A program made the translations under genes and the position numbers. From the NCBI RefSeq assembly GCF_014762705.1, contig NZ_JABURL010000106.1, forward strand, positions 25,251 through 89,250: a DNA stretch of 64,000 nt, written 5' to 3'. Within the stretch, counting starts at the first letter, position 1, and every line of letters starts with the position of its first letter. Below are positions 1 through 8,272 of this stretch, piece by piece. The DNA comes from Cyclobacterium sp. (GTDB lineage Bacteria > Bacteroidota > Bacteroidia > Cytophagales > Cyclobacteriaceae). Under the pieces are notes generated by a model that worked only from the letters and a program-made list of their open reading frames with translations, was not told the DNA's origin and searched no databases.

Positions 1-1
1 C

Positions 2-544
2 ATACCAAAAATCAGGCTGGGGGCAGGTGCTCCCAAGCCCAAAGAACCGAATGTGCTTTTTATGCTTTCCGAAGATGTGCAGGCCATGCCTGTGAAAGAT
101 GGGGTGGTCTCTACCTCTCCCATCACCCTCAAAGAGGGGAAGAAAGCCATGGCCGTGTACATGAATCCCAAGTCCATCAATCGCTTTGACTCCTCTGAGG
201 GGGAAGCCAGCGAAGAGATGGCAGGATGGCTTAGCAACTTAGAGTGTCAGCGACCAGGTGACGATGAGCACTTCGCCGCCTGGCTGCAGGAGCACCTGAA
301 TGAGGGATTTATCATCATCACCAAAGAATGTGGTGATGCCAAAGGGACCCGTCTGCAGGGAACGCCCTGTAATCCGCTCTTCATGAGTGTGGAAGCTCAG
401 GACAATCAGGAAGGTATCAATAGTACCCTGACTTTTGTCAGCGGGCAGCGGTCCGCTAATAAGATGATCCATTACAGGGACGAAGATCCCCCTGTATATG
501 ATCCGCCAGTGATCGGCAGTGGATCTGCCGGCGGCGGTATCTAA
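2..544 (+). CDS. Phage structural protein, possibly tail tube (5' end missing)
   Basis: The reading frame is open to the left edge of the window, so the true start is outside and the first internal Met (base 53) need not be the start. The visible 180 or so residues form a soluble, beta-rich looking protein with a C-terminal Gly/Ser/Pro tail (GSGSAGGGI). The stretch IIITKECGDAKGTRLQGTPC followed by a beta-rich segment ending in FVSGQRS recalls the overall style of phage tail tube proteins, but I cannot place it in a family with certainty. It is followed at once by a strong terminator, which suggests it closes a transcription unit of structural genes that begins left of the window. Confidence 0.55.
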   Translation: MPKIRLGAGAPKPKEPNVLFMLSEDVQAMPVKDGVVSTSPITLKEGKKAMAVYMNPKSINRFDSSEGEASEEMAGWLSNLECQRPGDDEHFAAWLQEHLNEGFIIITKECGDAKGTRLQGTPCNPLFMSVEAQDNQEGINSTLTFVSGQRSANKMIHYRDEDPPVYDPPVIGSGSAGGGI

Positions 545-566
545 TCAATTGAATCCATGTTCAACG

Positions 567-602
567 CCCTCCGGCCCGGATCTCCGGACGGAGGGTTTTT
601 CA
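567..602 (+). terminator. Rho-independent terminator after the first structural gene
   Basis: Arms CCCTCCG (567-573) and CGGAGGG (589-595) form a GC-rich hairpin followed directly by a run of T (596-600). It sits 23 bases after the stop codon of the preceding gene and 18 bases before the next start. Confidence 0.8.
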
Positions 603-619
603 TTTAACCCCATACCATC

Positions 620-1561
620 ATGAAAAAAGAAACAAAAACGCAGGAATCCGGGAAGTATGTCCAGAAAAACGAAACTTCCACTAAAAAAAAGGCGGTGAGC
701 AAAAAGGAAGCTGCAGAAACTGCGGAAAGTGCCGATGCAAAAACGGATGAGGACGAAAGTCCGGCCCCAGCTATGGAGGCTGCCGCTCAACCGGCCAAAG
801 AAGAGGAAGCGAAAACCAAGTCAGATCCCATCTGCATCGTGATCCCTTACCTGGCAGAGAAAGCCAAAGGAGATGAACTCCGCTATGCCGTCCGGGCCTG
901 GGAAAAGAGCATGCCCGGTATCCGAATCGTCATCATAGGAGATAAACCCGCCTGGGCAGGCAAAGATCTGGAACATATCCCCCACAAGCCCCAAAGCAAA
1001 AACCCCCAGGTGGATGTGGCGCATAAGATGATGGCGGCCATTGCATCCGACCTGGTGCCGAATGTATTTGTCTGGACCAATGACGATATCTATACCCTCT
1101 GCCCGGTGGAGCTTGCCGATATCATTACCCTGAAAAGCCACGGCCTGCTGGCCAACCGGGGCAAAGCGAACGGAGTCTATCAGGAGAATGCCAAACGAAC
1201 GCTGGAAGCCCTGAAAAAGCAGGGAATAGCTGCACCGTATGACTATGCTACCCATACGCCGGTCATCGTAGAAAAGCAGGGACTGAGTAAGATCATTGAA
1301 GATTTTGAATGTGACAAAGAAGGTCAGCTGGTCTATACTTTGTATGCCAATATGTTTTTCAGGGATCACCGGCCCATCATTACCCAGAATGACGGCAGAG
1401 GTTCCATCATTGCCTCGGTCTACCGTCCCAATCCGGATCCCCGCATCCTGGATAAGGTACTGGCAAGCCGCAAGTGGATCAATAACAATGATTCCGGATG
1501 GAAAGTCCTGGAGCCAAAGCTTAAGGAGCTCTTTCCTGAAAAGTGCCGGTTTGAGAAGTAG
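620..1561 (+). CDS. Glycosyltransferase-like phage protein with charged N-terminal extension
   Basis: A 313-aa protein. The first 70 residues are very rich in Lys, Glu and Ala and look disordered. A globular domain follows, starting at PICIVIPYL, with alternating hydrophobic strands, a conserved-looking WTNDDIY near residue 154 and a THTPVIVEK segment near residue 213. The NDD plus later H-x-P pattern resembles GT-A fold nucleotide-sugar transferases and, more loosely, Stealth-type sugar-phosphate transferases. Role is unknown: it might decorate virion or host glycans. It lies between structural genes and packaging genes, as cargo or as a conserved part of this phage type. Function beyond the transferase-like fold is inference. 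Confidence 0.55.
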   Translation: MKKETKTQESGKYVQKNETSTKKKAVSKKEAAETAESADAKTDEDESPAPAMEAAAQPAKEEEAKTKSDPICIVIPYLAEKAKGDELRYAVRAWEKSMPGIRIVIIGDKPAWAGKDLEHIPHKPQSKNPQVDVAHKMMAAIASDLVPNVFVWTNDDIYTLCPVELADIITLKSHGLLANRGKANGVYQENAKRTLEALKKQGIAAPYDYATHTPVIVEKQGLSKIIEDFECDKEGQLVYTLYANMFFRDHRPIITQNDGRGSIIASVYRPNPDPRILDKVLASRKWINNNDSGWKVLEPKLKELFPEKCRFEK

Positions 1562-1616
1562 ATCTGATTTGCATAAAACGCCATTTAATTAGCATTTCAC
1601 GCACATTAATTTACCT

Positions 1617-2294
1617 ATGGATAAAGTCAAGGTATACACCTGGCTAAAGGCCGGTGCTCCTCTGGATGAGGGGCTCCGGCTTTTTGCCATGGATAGCGGG
1701 CAGGATCATCCCTTTGTTCGCCTGGCCCGGTACAATCATCAGGTGGCCTATCCCATCCTGATCAGGGAGCTGGCCGCCAGGACAGGGATCAGCCTGGCAG
1801 AAGTGCGCCGGATCCGGGAGGCAAAAGGAAGCTTTCGGGAAAACTGGCCTTTTCTATCTGATCCTGCCTGCCCTGCCGAACTGAAAGTCCTGGCGGCAGA
1901 TAAGATCACCGCCTACTGGAACTACGTTCGTGCTCATGAGCAGCTCTTTGATTGTACCTCCCGGGAAGAGCAGTGGGCCACCGTAAAAATACTTATGGAA
2001 AACTACAAGGAAAACCGGGCCATCATCGCCGAATTTGTCCACTACCGGGATCATGGCCACGTACTCGGCAAGCATCCGGTATTCCGGGAGATGAAGGAAC
2101 TGGAAAAACTCCGGAAGCTGGGCCCCATAGATTTGGTAAAGATGGAGGAACGCCTGGAACACAATATCTGGCGCATCGAGGATGAGCTGCGCAAAAATAA
2201 AAAGCCCCACCTGCAGGCGGATAGGGAGCGACGGCTTCGGATCAAAAGAAGGCAGCTGAAGGAAGTGAAACGGCTAATCGAAAGAATGGCATGA
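1617..2294 (+). CDS. Uncharacterised helical phage protein
   Basis: A 225-aa protein that I do not recognise. It is predicted helical throughout and strongly basic at the C terminus, with repeated Arg/Lys clusters (RERRLRIKRRQLKEVKR) that could bind nucleic acid or pack as a coiled coil. There are no membrane segments and no signal peptide. The start follows an AT-rich 55-base gap. Its last four bases overlap the start of the next gene (ATGA-type overlap, 2291), so the two are probably translationally coupled. Position just before the packaging genes suggests a role in head assembly or DNA packaging, but this is inference. Confidence 0.6.
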   Translation: MDKVKVYTWLKAGAPLDEGLRLFAMDSGQDHPFVRLARYNHQVAYPILIRELAARTGISLAEVRRIREAKGSFRENWPFLSDPACPAELKVLAADKITAYWNYVRAHEQLFDCTSREEQWATVKILMENYKENRAIIAEFVHYRDHGHVLGKHPVFREMKELEKLRKLGPIDLVKMEERLEHNIWRIEDELRKNKKPHLQADRERRLRIKRRQLKEVKRLIERMA

Positions 2295-2878
2295 AGCTAT
2301 TTGATCTGAAGGAAATCGCCCCTGAAAGGGAACCAGCAGGCAAAGCAGATAAAGCTGAGATCCATAGAACTAAATTTGAAAGCAAGCACCTGGCCAAAAT
2401 CTCTTCTCTCAAAAACCTGATGGGGAATCTTCCGGAACCAGGCGAAGCCATTTTTCTCTACACCCTGAAGAGCTTCAATGCTTTTACATTCATCACCTAC
2501 ATCATCAAACATTGCGGAGAGATTGACGAACTGACCTTCAGCACCTATTCCATCAATGAACGGATCCTGTCCAGTCTATTGCGCTGGTACGATAAAGGGA
2601 GCATCCGGAAAATCCGCATGTCAATTTCCGAGTCAGTCAAACACCGGATGCCAAAGGTTTTTGATCTGATTGAGCTGCAGCGCAAGGAACGAAATTTCGA
2701 GGTTTGCTATTGCTGGAACCACAGCAAAGTGACCCTGATCCGGAGCCAGGGAAATTACTTTGTGATCGAGGGTAGTGGTAACTTTTCAGAAAATGCCATG
2801 CATGAGCAATATGTATTTGTAAATGATCAGCAACTTTTTGAGTTCAGAAGCAACTGTCTGATGAACCTGGAAATGTGA
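2291..2878 (+). CDS. Phospholipase D-like domain protein
   Basis: A 195-aa protein. Near residues 145-175 it has NHSKVTLIR followed by EGSGNFSENA, which matches the H-x-K ... G-S-x-N arrangement of phospholipase D/nuclease (HKD) domains; the D of the classical motif is not evident, so activity is uncertain. Single-domain PLD-like proteins of this size can be nucleases acting as dimers. The gene overlaps the 225-aa gene by four bases and ends in an AT-rich gap. Its place just upstream of the terminase genes suggests a DNA-processing role during packaging, or superinfection defence; neither can be decided from sequence. Confidence 0.65.
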   Translation: MKLFDLKEIAPEREPAGKADKAEIHRTKFESKHLAKISSLKNLMGNLPEPGEAIFLYTLKSFNAFTFITYIIKHCGEIDELTFSTYSINERILSSLLRWYDKGSIRKIRMSISESVKHRMPKVFDLIELQRKERNFEVCYCWNHSKVTLIRSQGNYFVIEGSGNFSENAMHEQYVFVNDQQLFEFRSNCLMNLEM

Positions 2879-3136
2879 AAAACTAAATCGGTTCATCATA
2901 TAAACCATTATTTATAAAAGGTAATTTTCTAAATTAAATATTATATTAATTAAATTAAAACTTATAATAATGTAAAATAAATACATAAAAACGTTGTTTA
3001 TAACTAGAAATATACGGAATTTTGACCCAATCAATTAACACAGTCTGCGGTAAAGAATATAGGCTTAACCAGAGGTTTCCAGATACCCATATTTACCGAG
3101 GACTGGGGTATTGGAGCCTTGCATTAAATTTTTATC

Positions 3137-3373
3137 ATGACCGAAAATTGTCGTCAAGCAAAGTTGTTGGTACTGGGAGAACAACTGGAATTATTTTACA
3201 AGTTTGAGAAAACCTTTCTCCCTTATCTGTTTATTCTCGGCAAGATTTGCGCCCTGAGAAATCTGCTTCCACTCCTTCAGGATCACATCAGCAGAGAGGA
3301 AGTAGAACAAATGTTACTGCTTATGGAGGTACTCCGGAAGTGTTCGGAGTTGATGCAAAAAGAAATGCCGTGA
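3137..3373 (+). CDS. Small helical phage protein before terminase
   Basis: A 78-aa Leu- and Glu-rich protein with no signal peptide and no recognised family. It is supported by its position: its stop codon (3371-3373) lies six bases before a strong rho-independent hairpin, which in turn precedes the small terminase start. Upstream is about 250 bases of AT-rich DNA with no convincing gene, likely holding its promoter. Small helical proteins here are often packaging or regulatory accessories, but no function can be assigned. Confidence 0.5.
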   Translation: MTENCRQAKLLVLGEQLELFYKFEKTFLPYLFILGKICALRNLLPLLQDHISREEVEQMLLLMEVLRKCSELMQKEMP

Positions 3374-3378
3374 TCGAA

Positions 3379-3413
3379 TGTCCTTCCCTGGCTGGGGAAG
3401 GACATTTATTTTT
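3379..3413 (+). terminator. Rho-independent terminator upstream of terminase genes
   Basis: A perfect 10-bp stem: TGTCCTTCCC (3379-3388) and GGGAAGGACA (3395-3404), loop TGGCTG, followed by T-rich sequence to 3413. It separates the small upstream genes from the packaging operon and argues that the terminase gene starts at 3418 rather than at in-frame codons farther upstream. Confidence 0.8.
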
Positions 3414-3417
3414 GGGT

Positions 3418-4347
3418 ATGAACCTTAGTTTACCCCTGGACGATGAACGCATAGCCGAATTGGAAAGCCTGGCAGCTCTAGGCTACAGCCCTGAGGAAAT
3501 GGCTGTTTACTTCGATGTGGACAAATACTTTTTTGTCCAGGCTGCATTGGATGTGGAAAGCAAAGTCCACTACCATATCAAGCGGGGCCAGCTCATGTCC
3601 GTGGCCAAAGAACAAATGGCCTTGCTGGGAGATGCCGAAAAAGGCAACGTCACTGCCTCCCAGCAACTGGGGAAAATCCGGAGATCCAGAAGTTGGGAGC
3701 TTTCGAAGCTGGATATCTTTGGCGGGGCCATCGATAAGAAGCTATTGCGAAAACTCGAGGATTATATACAGGGCGGCAGCATCAATGAGCTGAGCACGGA
3801 GGAAGCCATTTATCTGGATGCACTGACCCTGATCAACTCCATGAGCCGGAAGTATGGGAGGCGAAATACCATTAAGTTTTTTACAAGGGAACCCTGGAAC
3901 TTACAATACCGTCGGGCATCGGAAATGTATGATGAAGCAGTGACCTTGTTTTACACCGATCGGAATATTGAAAAGAAAGCCCTGCGGAATATGTATGCGG
4001 ATCAACTGGACGAAGCGGCGCTGATCGTTCGGGACAATGCGGAGTCATCCAAAGATTGGGAAGTGTATGGCAACCTTATTGATAAGGCTGCCCGCATGCG
4101 GGAACTGGACAAGCCTGATCCGGAAAAGCTGGACAAGGAAATTTACCTCAAGCCCCTGCGCTATTACTCCCTGGATCCTGCCAGCGTGGGACTGCCCACC
4201 ATTAACCGGCAGGAACTGGCCAATCAGATCGAAGCATTGGAGATCCCCGAGCGGGAAAAGGCCCGGCTGAAGCAGGAAGCCAGCCTGGAAAATATCAAAC
4301 TCGAAGACCGATTCAATGAGCTGGAGAAAGAAGCCAAAGGAGAATAG
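3418..4347 (+). CDS. Putative terminase small subunit
   Basis: A 309-aa protein directly before the large terminase. The N-terminal LAALGYSPEEMAVYFDV looks like the helix-turn-helix DNA-recognition region of small terminase subunits, followed by KGNVTASQQLGKI, a pattern common near that domain in Bacteroidota phages. The rest is helical and charged, suited to ring assembly. I chose ATG 3418 because the upstream in-frame extension runs through a terminator hairpin and other genes. The 3' end overlaps the large terminase start by 32 bases, which fits coupled translation. Its expected job is to recognise concatemeric phage DNA and load the large subunit. It is longer than many TerS proteins, so an extra domain may be present. 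Confidence 0.72.
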   Translation: MNLSLPLDDERIAELESLAALGYSPEEMAVYFDVDKYFFVQAALDVESKVHYHIKRGQLMSVAKEQMALLGDAEKGNVTASQQLGKIRRSRSWELSKLDIFGGAIDKKLLRKLEDYIQGGSINELSTEEAIYLDALTLINSMSRKYGRRNTIKFFTREPWNLQYRRASEMYDEAVTLFYTDRNIEKKALRNMYADQLDEAALIVRDNAESSKDWEVYGNLIDKAARMRELDKPDPEKLDKEIYLKPLRYYSLDPASVGLPTINRQELANQIEALEIPEREKARLKQEASLENIKLEDRFNELEKEAKGE

Positions 4348-6067
4348 CCAGGGGCTAGATCGGGTCTTTGCCAACTGGCTCTCCCAGCTCTGCATGATGA
4401 TCCTTCCCAAATCCCTTTACATGGTCGCGGGTCGTGGCTCTGCCAAGACTACCGATATCCAGGTGGAACGCCTGCTGGAAATGGTCTATGACCTGCCCGG
4501 TGCGCCGGTGGCCTGGGTGGCCGATACCTACAGCAACCTGCAGAAAAACGTGCTTCGGACCGTCAAAGAAGGATTGACCGCTAAAGGCATGGTTGAGGGC
4601 GTTCACTATGTGATTGGCAAGCGGCCGCCAGAGATCCCCCAGAAAGAAAGGCCCGACCTGCCTCTGGAGCTAAAGGAACATTTCTGGAAGCCTTACAATG
4701 AGATTGGTTCCTATCGGCATACCATCGTTTTCTTTACCGGTTTTAACATCACCTTTGGCAGCCTGGACCGCCCGGCTTCTCTGGCCGGTGGTAACTATGT
4801 GCATGTGTTTGGCGATGAGGTCAAATACTTCCGCAAGGAGCGGATTCTGAACCTGCAGAAGGCCATCCGGGGCATGCGGGTAAAGTATGGGCATTCGGTA
4901 TTTTATCGGGGCCATACCTTTACCACAGATATGCCCAATGTAGACCAGGTGGGAGAATACGACTGGGTGCTCGAGCGTGGAAACCGGATGAACACCGCCG
5001 CATTGCTGCGAGTGCTAAGGACGGCCTTTGTGGTGAATGAAGCCCTGGGCGAATACTACGCCGCCTGTGAGGAAGGGAATCCCGAGGAAATTATTAGCAA
5101 GAAACGCACCTGGCAGCGATGGGTGGAACGCTGGACCGCTACCCGCCTGGTGAAGGATGCCCACAGTATGTTTTACATTGCCAGCTCGTACGTCAATGTG
5201 GATATCCTGACATCCGAATGGTTTGAGGATGCTTTCAATGATGACTTTATCGATGCCAAAACCACGGTGCTCAGCCTGAAGCCTTCTCCGGAGACAGGCG
5301 AGCTTTTTTATGCCAACCTGGGCGAGCGGCACTTCTATCAGGATGGCTCAGCTCCGGATTGGGAAATGCGATTCGGCCTGCAGGACGAGGAAGACTGCCG
5401 GATCCTGAAATACCATGACCGGAGCAAAGCCATTGACATGGGTCTTGATTTTGGCAACATGCACTCCATGACCCTGGCGCAGGAAATCGGTAAGTACTAC
5501 CGGGTAAGCAAATTTATCTATACCCTCAGCCCGGAATGGATCCGGGAGCTGGCCGATAAGTTTCTGGCCTTTTACAAGCCCCATCGGGAAAAGACAATTC
5601 ATCTGTATTACGATCGGGCGGCCAACAACTACAAAAAGGCCGGTCAGGACCTGGCCACGCAACTAAAGAAAGCCTTGGAAGTGGATGGAGACGGCAACCG
5701 TACCGGCTGGAAAGTGATCCTGATGAGTGAAGGCCAGGGGAATATTGGCCAAAATGAAGAGTACAACTTTATGCAGGAGCTTTTCCAGGAGCACAACCGG
5801 AAGCTGCCGCGGGTGCTGATCGATTACTTCCATTGCAAGCCGCTGCGCTGCTCCCTGCAGCTGGCCAAAACGAAAAAGCGCACGGAACGGGGCCGTAATA
5901 TTGTAGCGAAAGACAAAAATAGCGAAAAGCTGCCCATCCACCGTCTTCCCCTGGAGAGTACCAACCCCTCTGACAGCTTCAAATACCTGATGATGCGCAA
6001 GACCTGGAGGCGACATGTAAGGGGAGCACGGAAACCTGAAGTGGGAGATGCGAGTGTCAGGGGGTGA
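4316..6067 (+). CDS. terL: Terminase large subunit (packaging ATPase/nuclease)
   Basis: A 583-aa protein with the two-domain plan of TerL. Near residues 38-46 is a Walker A type VAGRGSAKTT; a Walker B like VHVFGDE occurs near residue 165. The C-terminal half carries RNase H-like nuclease signatures: AIDMGLDFGN near 375 and LYYDRAANN near 425, each with an acidic residue positioned to bind metal. The C-terminal STNPSDSFKYLMMRKTW segment is typical of this phage group. It drives ATP-dependent DNA translocation into the capsid and cuts the concatemer. The start overlaps TerS by 32 bases; no better start lies before the Walker A segment. Confidence in function is high. Confidence 0.93.
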   Translation: MSWRKKPKENSQGLDRVFANWLSQLCMMILPKSLYMVAGRGSAKTTDIQVERLLEMVYDLPGAPVAWVADTYSNLQKNVLRTVKEGLTAKGMVEGVHYVIGKRPPEIPQKERPDLPLELKEHFWKPYNEIGSYRHTIVFFTGFNITFGSLDRPASLAGGNYVHVFGDEVKYFRKERILNLQKAIRGMRVKYGHSVFYRGHTFTTDMPNVDQVGEYDWVLERGNRMNTAALLRVLRTAFVVNEALGEYYAACEEGNPEEIISKKRTWQRWVERWTATRLVKDAHSMFYIASSYVNVDILTSEWFEDAFNDDFIDAKTTVLSLKPSPETGELFYANLGERHFYQDGSAPDWEMRFGLQDEEDCRILKYHDRSKAIDMGLDFGNMHSMTLAQEIGKYYRVSKFIYTLSPEWIRELADKFLAFYKPHREKTIHLYYDRAANNYKKAGQDLATQLKKALEVDGDGNRTGWKVILMSEGQGNIGQNEEYNFMQELFQEHNRKLPRVLIDYFHCKPLRCSLQLAKTKKRTERGRNIVAKDKNSEKLPIHRLPLESTNPSDSFKYLMMRKTWRRHVRGARKPEVGDASVRG

Positions 6068-6071
6068 AATT

Positions 6072-6523
6072 TTAATTTGAAGATATTGAAATGCTCAGCG
6101 GCTGACTACAGTGTTTTTTGCGATTTCTATCAACTAGTACAACTTCTACGCTCTTATTCCTTAAGGAATCTCTTAAACTAGGTTCATTTTTGAAGGTTAT
6201 TTGTGCAGGTTCTTTATAGCATTTTGATTTGAAATGCTTAAAAAGGTTTTGAGTATTTGATTGATTTACCGTAAGGTCTTTTCCCCGGAAATTTTCAAAT
6301 ATGCATCAATGATCTGAATGTCTCGGTCACAATCATTTGAAATATCTAATTTAATCAAAAAAGCAGAAAGTGAATTTTTATTGGTAAAAGGTTTTTCCGC
6401 CTGGATGGGTATTATTGATAACCTGCATTTGGAATCCTTATAATTTTTGGAATAATTAACCAGTTTCTCCCAGATTTCCATAAGATCATTTAGCCATGCA
6501 AAAGGGTTTATTGTCATACTCAT
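6072..6523 (-). pseudogene. Opposite-strand accessory gene broken by a frameshift
   Basis: On the minus strand the frame starting MTINPFAWLNDLMEIWEKL (ATG at 6523 or 6517) runs to a stop at 6266. Around 6275-6300 the coding character switches frame: a second frame, open from there to a stop at 6072-6074, reads KDLTVNQSNTQNLFKHF and later SVEVVLVDRNRKKHC. Joining them needs one missing base near the short G and A runs at about 6280-6300 and would give a protein of roughly 150 residues. The DNA is much more AT-rich than the flanking phage genes and lies on the opposite strand, so it looks like an acquired gene now decayed, or a sequencing indel. I do not recognise the family; the middle resembles a beta-sandwich sequence. 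Confidence 0.55.
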
Positions 6524-6612
6524 ATACACATTTGTGAAAGTAAGATTGAATATACATAATAAAGCTGAGTAATGTCCTTTTCCCCCTCCCATTACCATGC
6601 GAAATTAGTCGC

Positions 6613-6894
6613 ATGGGTCAATTAACCGTTTACGAAGCCATTTCAGAGATGCGGACACGTTCTGCCCGGGGGCAGGAGGTTTCCTTCTCCTTTATGTCGT
6701 ATTCCGAATCTAAACAGGAAACCGAAGGCATTGTGGAAGTGCGCCGGGCCAGGCTGCGTCGCAGGAGCCGGGATGCGGACTTTTTGAACGGGGAACTTCT
6801 GGAACCCTATACCGACCTGGACACCCTGGAGCAGCGGCGATTCTACATACCCACGCTGATGACCTTTAATGGACAAAAAACCACCTTGCTATGA
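6613..6894 (+). CDS. Small conserved phage protein before portal
   Basis: A 93-aa protein, basic in the middle (RRARLRRRSRDADF) and starting MGQLTVYEAISEMRTR. Its last four bases overlap the portal start (ATGA at 6891), so it is read as part of the head operon. No catalytic motif, signal or membrane segment is visible. Such small basic proteins between TerL and portal may be head accessory or scaffold-related, but I cannot assign a role. Confidence 0.6.
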   Translation: MGQLTVYEAISEMRTRSARGQEVSFSFMSYSESKQETEGIVEVRRARLRRRSRDADFLNGELLEPYTDLDTLEQRRFYIPTLMTFNGQKTTLL

Positions 6895-8270
6895 GCGAAA
6901 CCAAATCCATTGAGAAAATAGGCAAATCCCGTGTGGCGAATACCGATGCCGGAGCTTTTGTGATGGGAAACAATCCCTTTGCCCATTTTGACGAATTTGC
7001 CGGGCTTTCCCGGACAGTTGACTGGGAAGCGGATCCCGCCCTGATTGGTGGGGTGAAGCTGGTACCGCATGGCCTGAACAATGACCTGCCCGTGATCATC
7101 CGGGACATCATGGACAAAAACAACCTGGCACCAGGCATCCTGGAACGGGAAATGGGCCTGCTCTATGGGGATGGCCCCCAGCTGTACCAGGTGAAGTACG
7201 AGGAAGGAAAGGTCAGCCGGGAATACGTGGAAGATCCGGAGATTCAGGCATGGCTGGACAGCTGGGATTATAAGCGTTATATCGACATGGCCACGGTGGA
7301 GTACAAGTACATGAAGGGTGTGTATGTGAAGCGGGTAAGGAACAGAGCTCCCCGCATAGGTGGCCCCGGTATGATCAAGTACCTGGAAGTGGTACCGGGC
7401 ACGGATGCCCGTCTGGAATGGCCGGAAAAGGGGCCCAAGCGACTGGAATCCGTAAAGCGTATCTGGGTGGGTGATTTTCAGAACCACTGCCTGCATACCG
7501 GCATGACCGGCTACCCCGTACATGATCCATGGAATCCCTTTAGGCATGGGATTTCCATCGCTTACCATAACAAATACAGCTTTGGCCGGAACTTCTACAG
7601 CGTACCCAGCTACTACGGTTCTCTGAACTGGATCATGCGCAGCTCCGATATTCCGGAGGTGTTAAAATACCTGAGTGAAAACGGGATCACCTCTGCCTAC
7701 CATATCCACAGCCCTGCAGGATACTGGGAGGCCAAGGAAGAGAAAATCGAAAAGATGCATCCGGGCGAGACCGATGCCCAGCGCGACAAGCGGGTGGAAG
7801 AACTGAAGGACCAAACCTTCCAGAAAATGGCCCGGGTACTAACCGGCAAGCGGAACGCCGGGAAGTTCATCGAGACAGTGGACTTCTACGATGAAGACGG
7901 TAACAAAAACGAATGGAAGGTGGAAGCCATCGACCAAAAGATCAAGGATTTTGTCGAAAGCCAGGTAAAGATCGGCGAAAAGGCCGATTCGGCCACCACC
8001 TCGGGAATGGGCTTGCATCCTTCCCTTTCCAATATCATTGTAAACGGGCAGCTGAGCAGTGGATCTCAAATGCTGTATGCGCTGAAGCTGTACATGGCAT
8101 CCGATACCACGCTTCCCGAGGAAGTGGTATTTGAACCCATCAATCAGGCAATAGCGGCCAATTTTAAGGGCAAAAAGCTGCGAATGGGCTTCTACCATCA
8201 TTCTGTGATGAAGGAAGAAGATGTGGCGCCAAACGAGCGATTAGTAAACAATGCTGAAAACCCCGCCTAA
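6891..8270 (+). CDS. Phage portal protein
   Basis: A 459-aa protein in the portal position after TerL. The N-terminal region (GGVKLVPHGLNNDLPVIIRD, then ILEREMGLLYGDGPQLY) matches the pattern of Bacteroidota phage portals, in which a peptide substrate-like loop is followed by a long helix. The C-terminal third (SATTSGMGLHPSLSNIIVNG, then SQMLYALKLYM) resembles the wing/stem region. It would form the dodecameric gate of the capsid through which DNA enters and leaves and dock TerL and the connector. It overlaps the 93-aa gene by four bases and is followed three bases later by the DUF6712 gene. Confidence 0.75.
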   Translation: MSETKSIEKIGKSRVANTDAGAFVMGNNPFAHFDEFAGLSRTVDWEADPALIGGVKLVPHGLNNDLPVIIRDIMDKNNLAPGILEREMGLLYGDGPQLYQVKYEEGKVSREYVEDPEIQAWLDSWDYKRYIDMATVEYKYMKGVYVKRVRNRAPRIGGPGMIKYLEVVPGTDARLEWPEKGPKRLESVKRIWVGDFQNHCLHTGMTGYPVHDPWNPFRHGISIAYHNKYSFGRNFYSVPSYYGSLNWIMRSSDIPEVLKYLSENGITSAYHIHSPAGYWEAKEEKIEKMHPGETDAQRDKRVEELKDQTFQKMARVLTGKRNAGKFIETVDFYDEDGNKNEWKVEAIDQKIKDFVESQVKIGEKADSATTSGMGLHPSLSNIIVNGQLSSGSQMLYALKLYMASDTTLPEEVVFEPINQAIAANFKGKKLRMGFYHHSVMKEEDVAPNERLVNNAENPA

Positions 8271-8272
8271 CC

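Noticed and set aside
3022..3207. 61-aa frame before the 78-aa gene
   Set aside because: It overlaps the 78-aa gene, lacks a coherent domain pattern and uses a non-ATG start in an AT-rich spacer.
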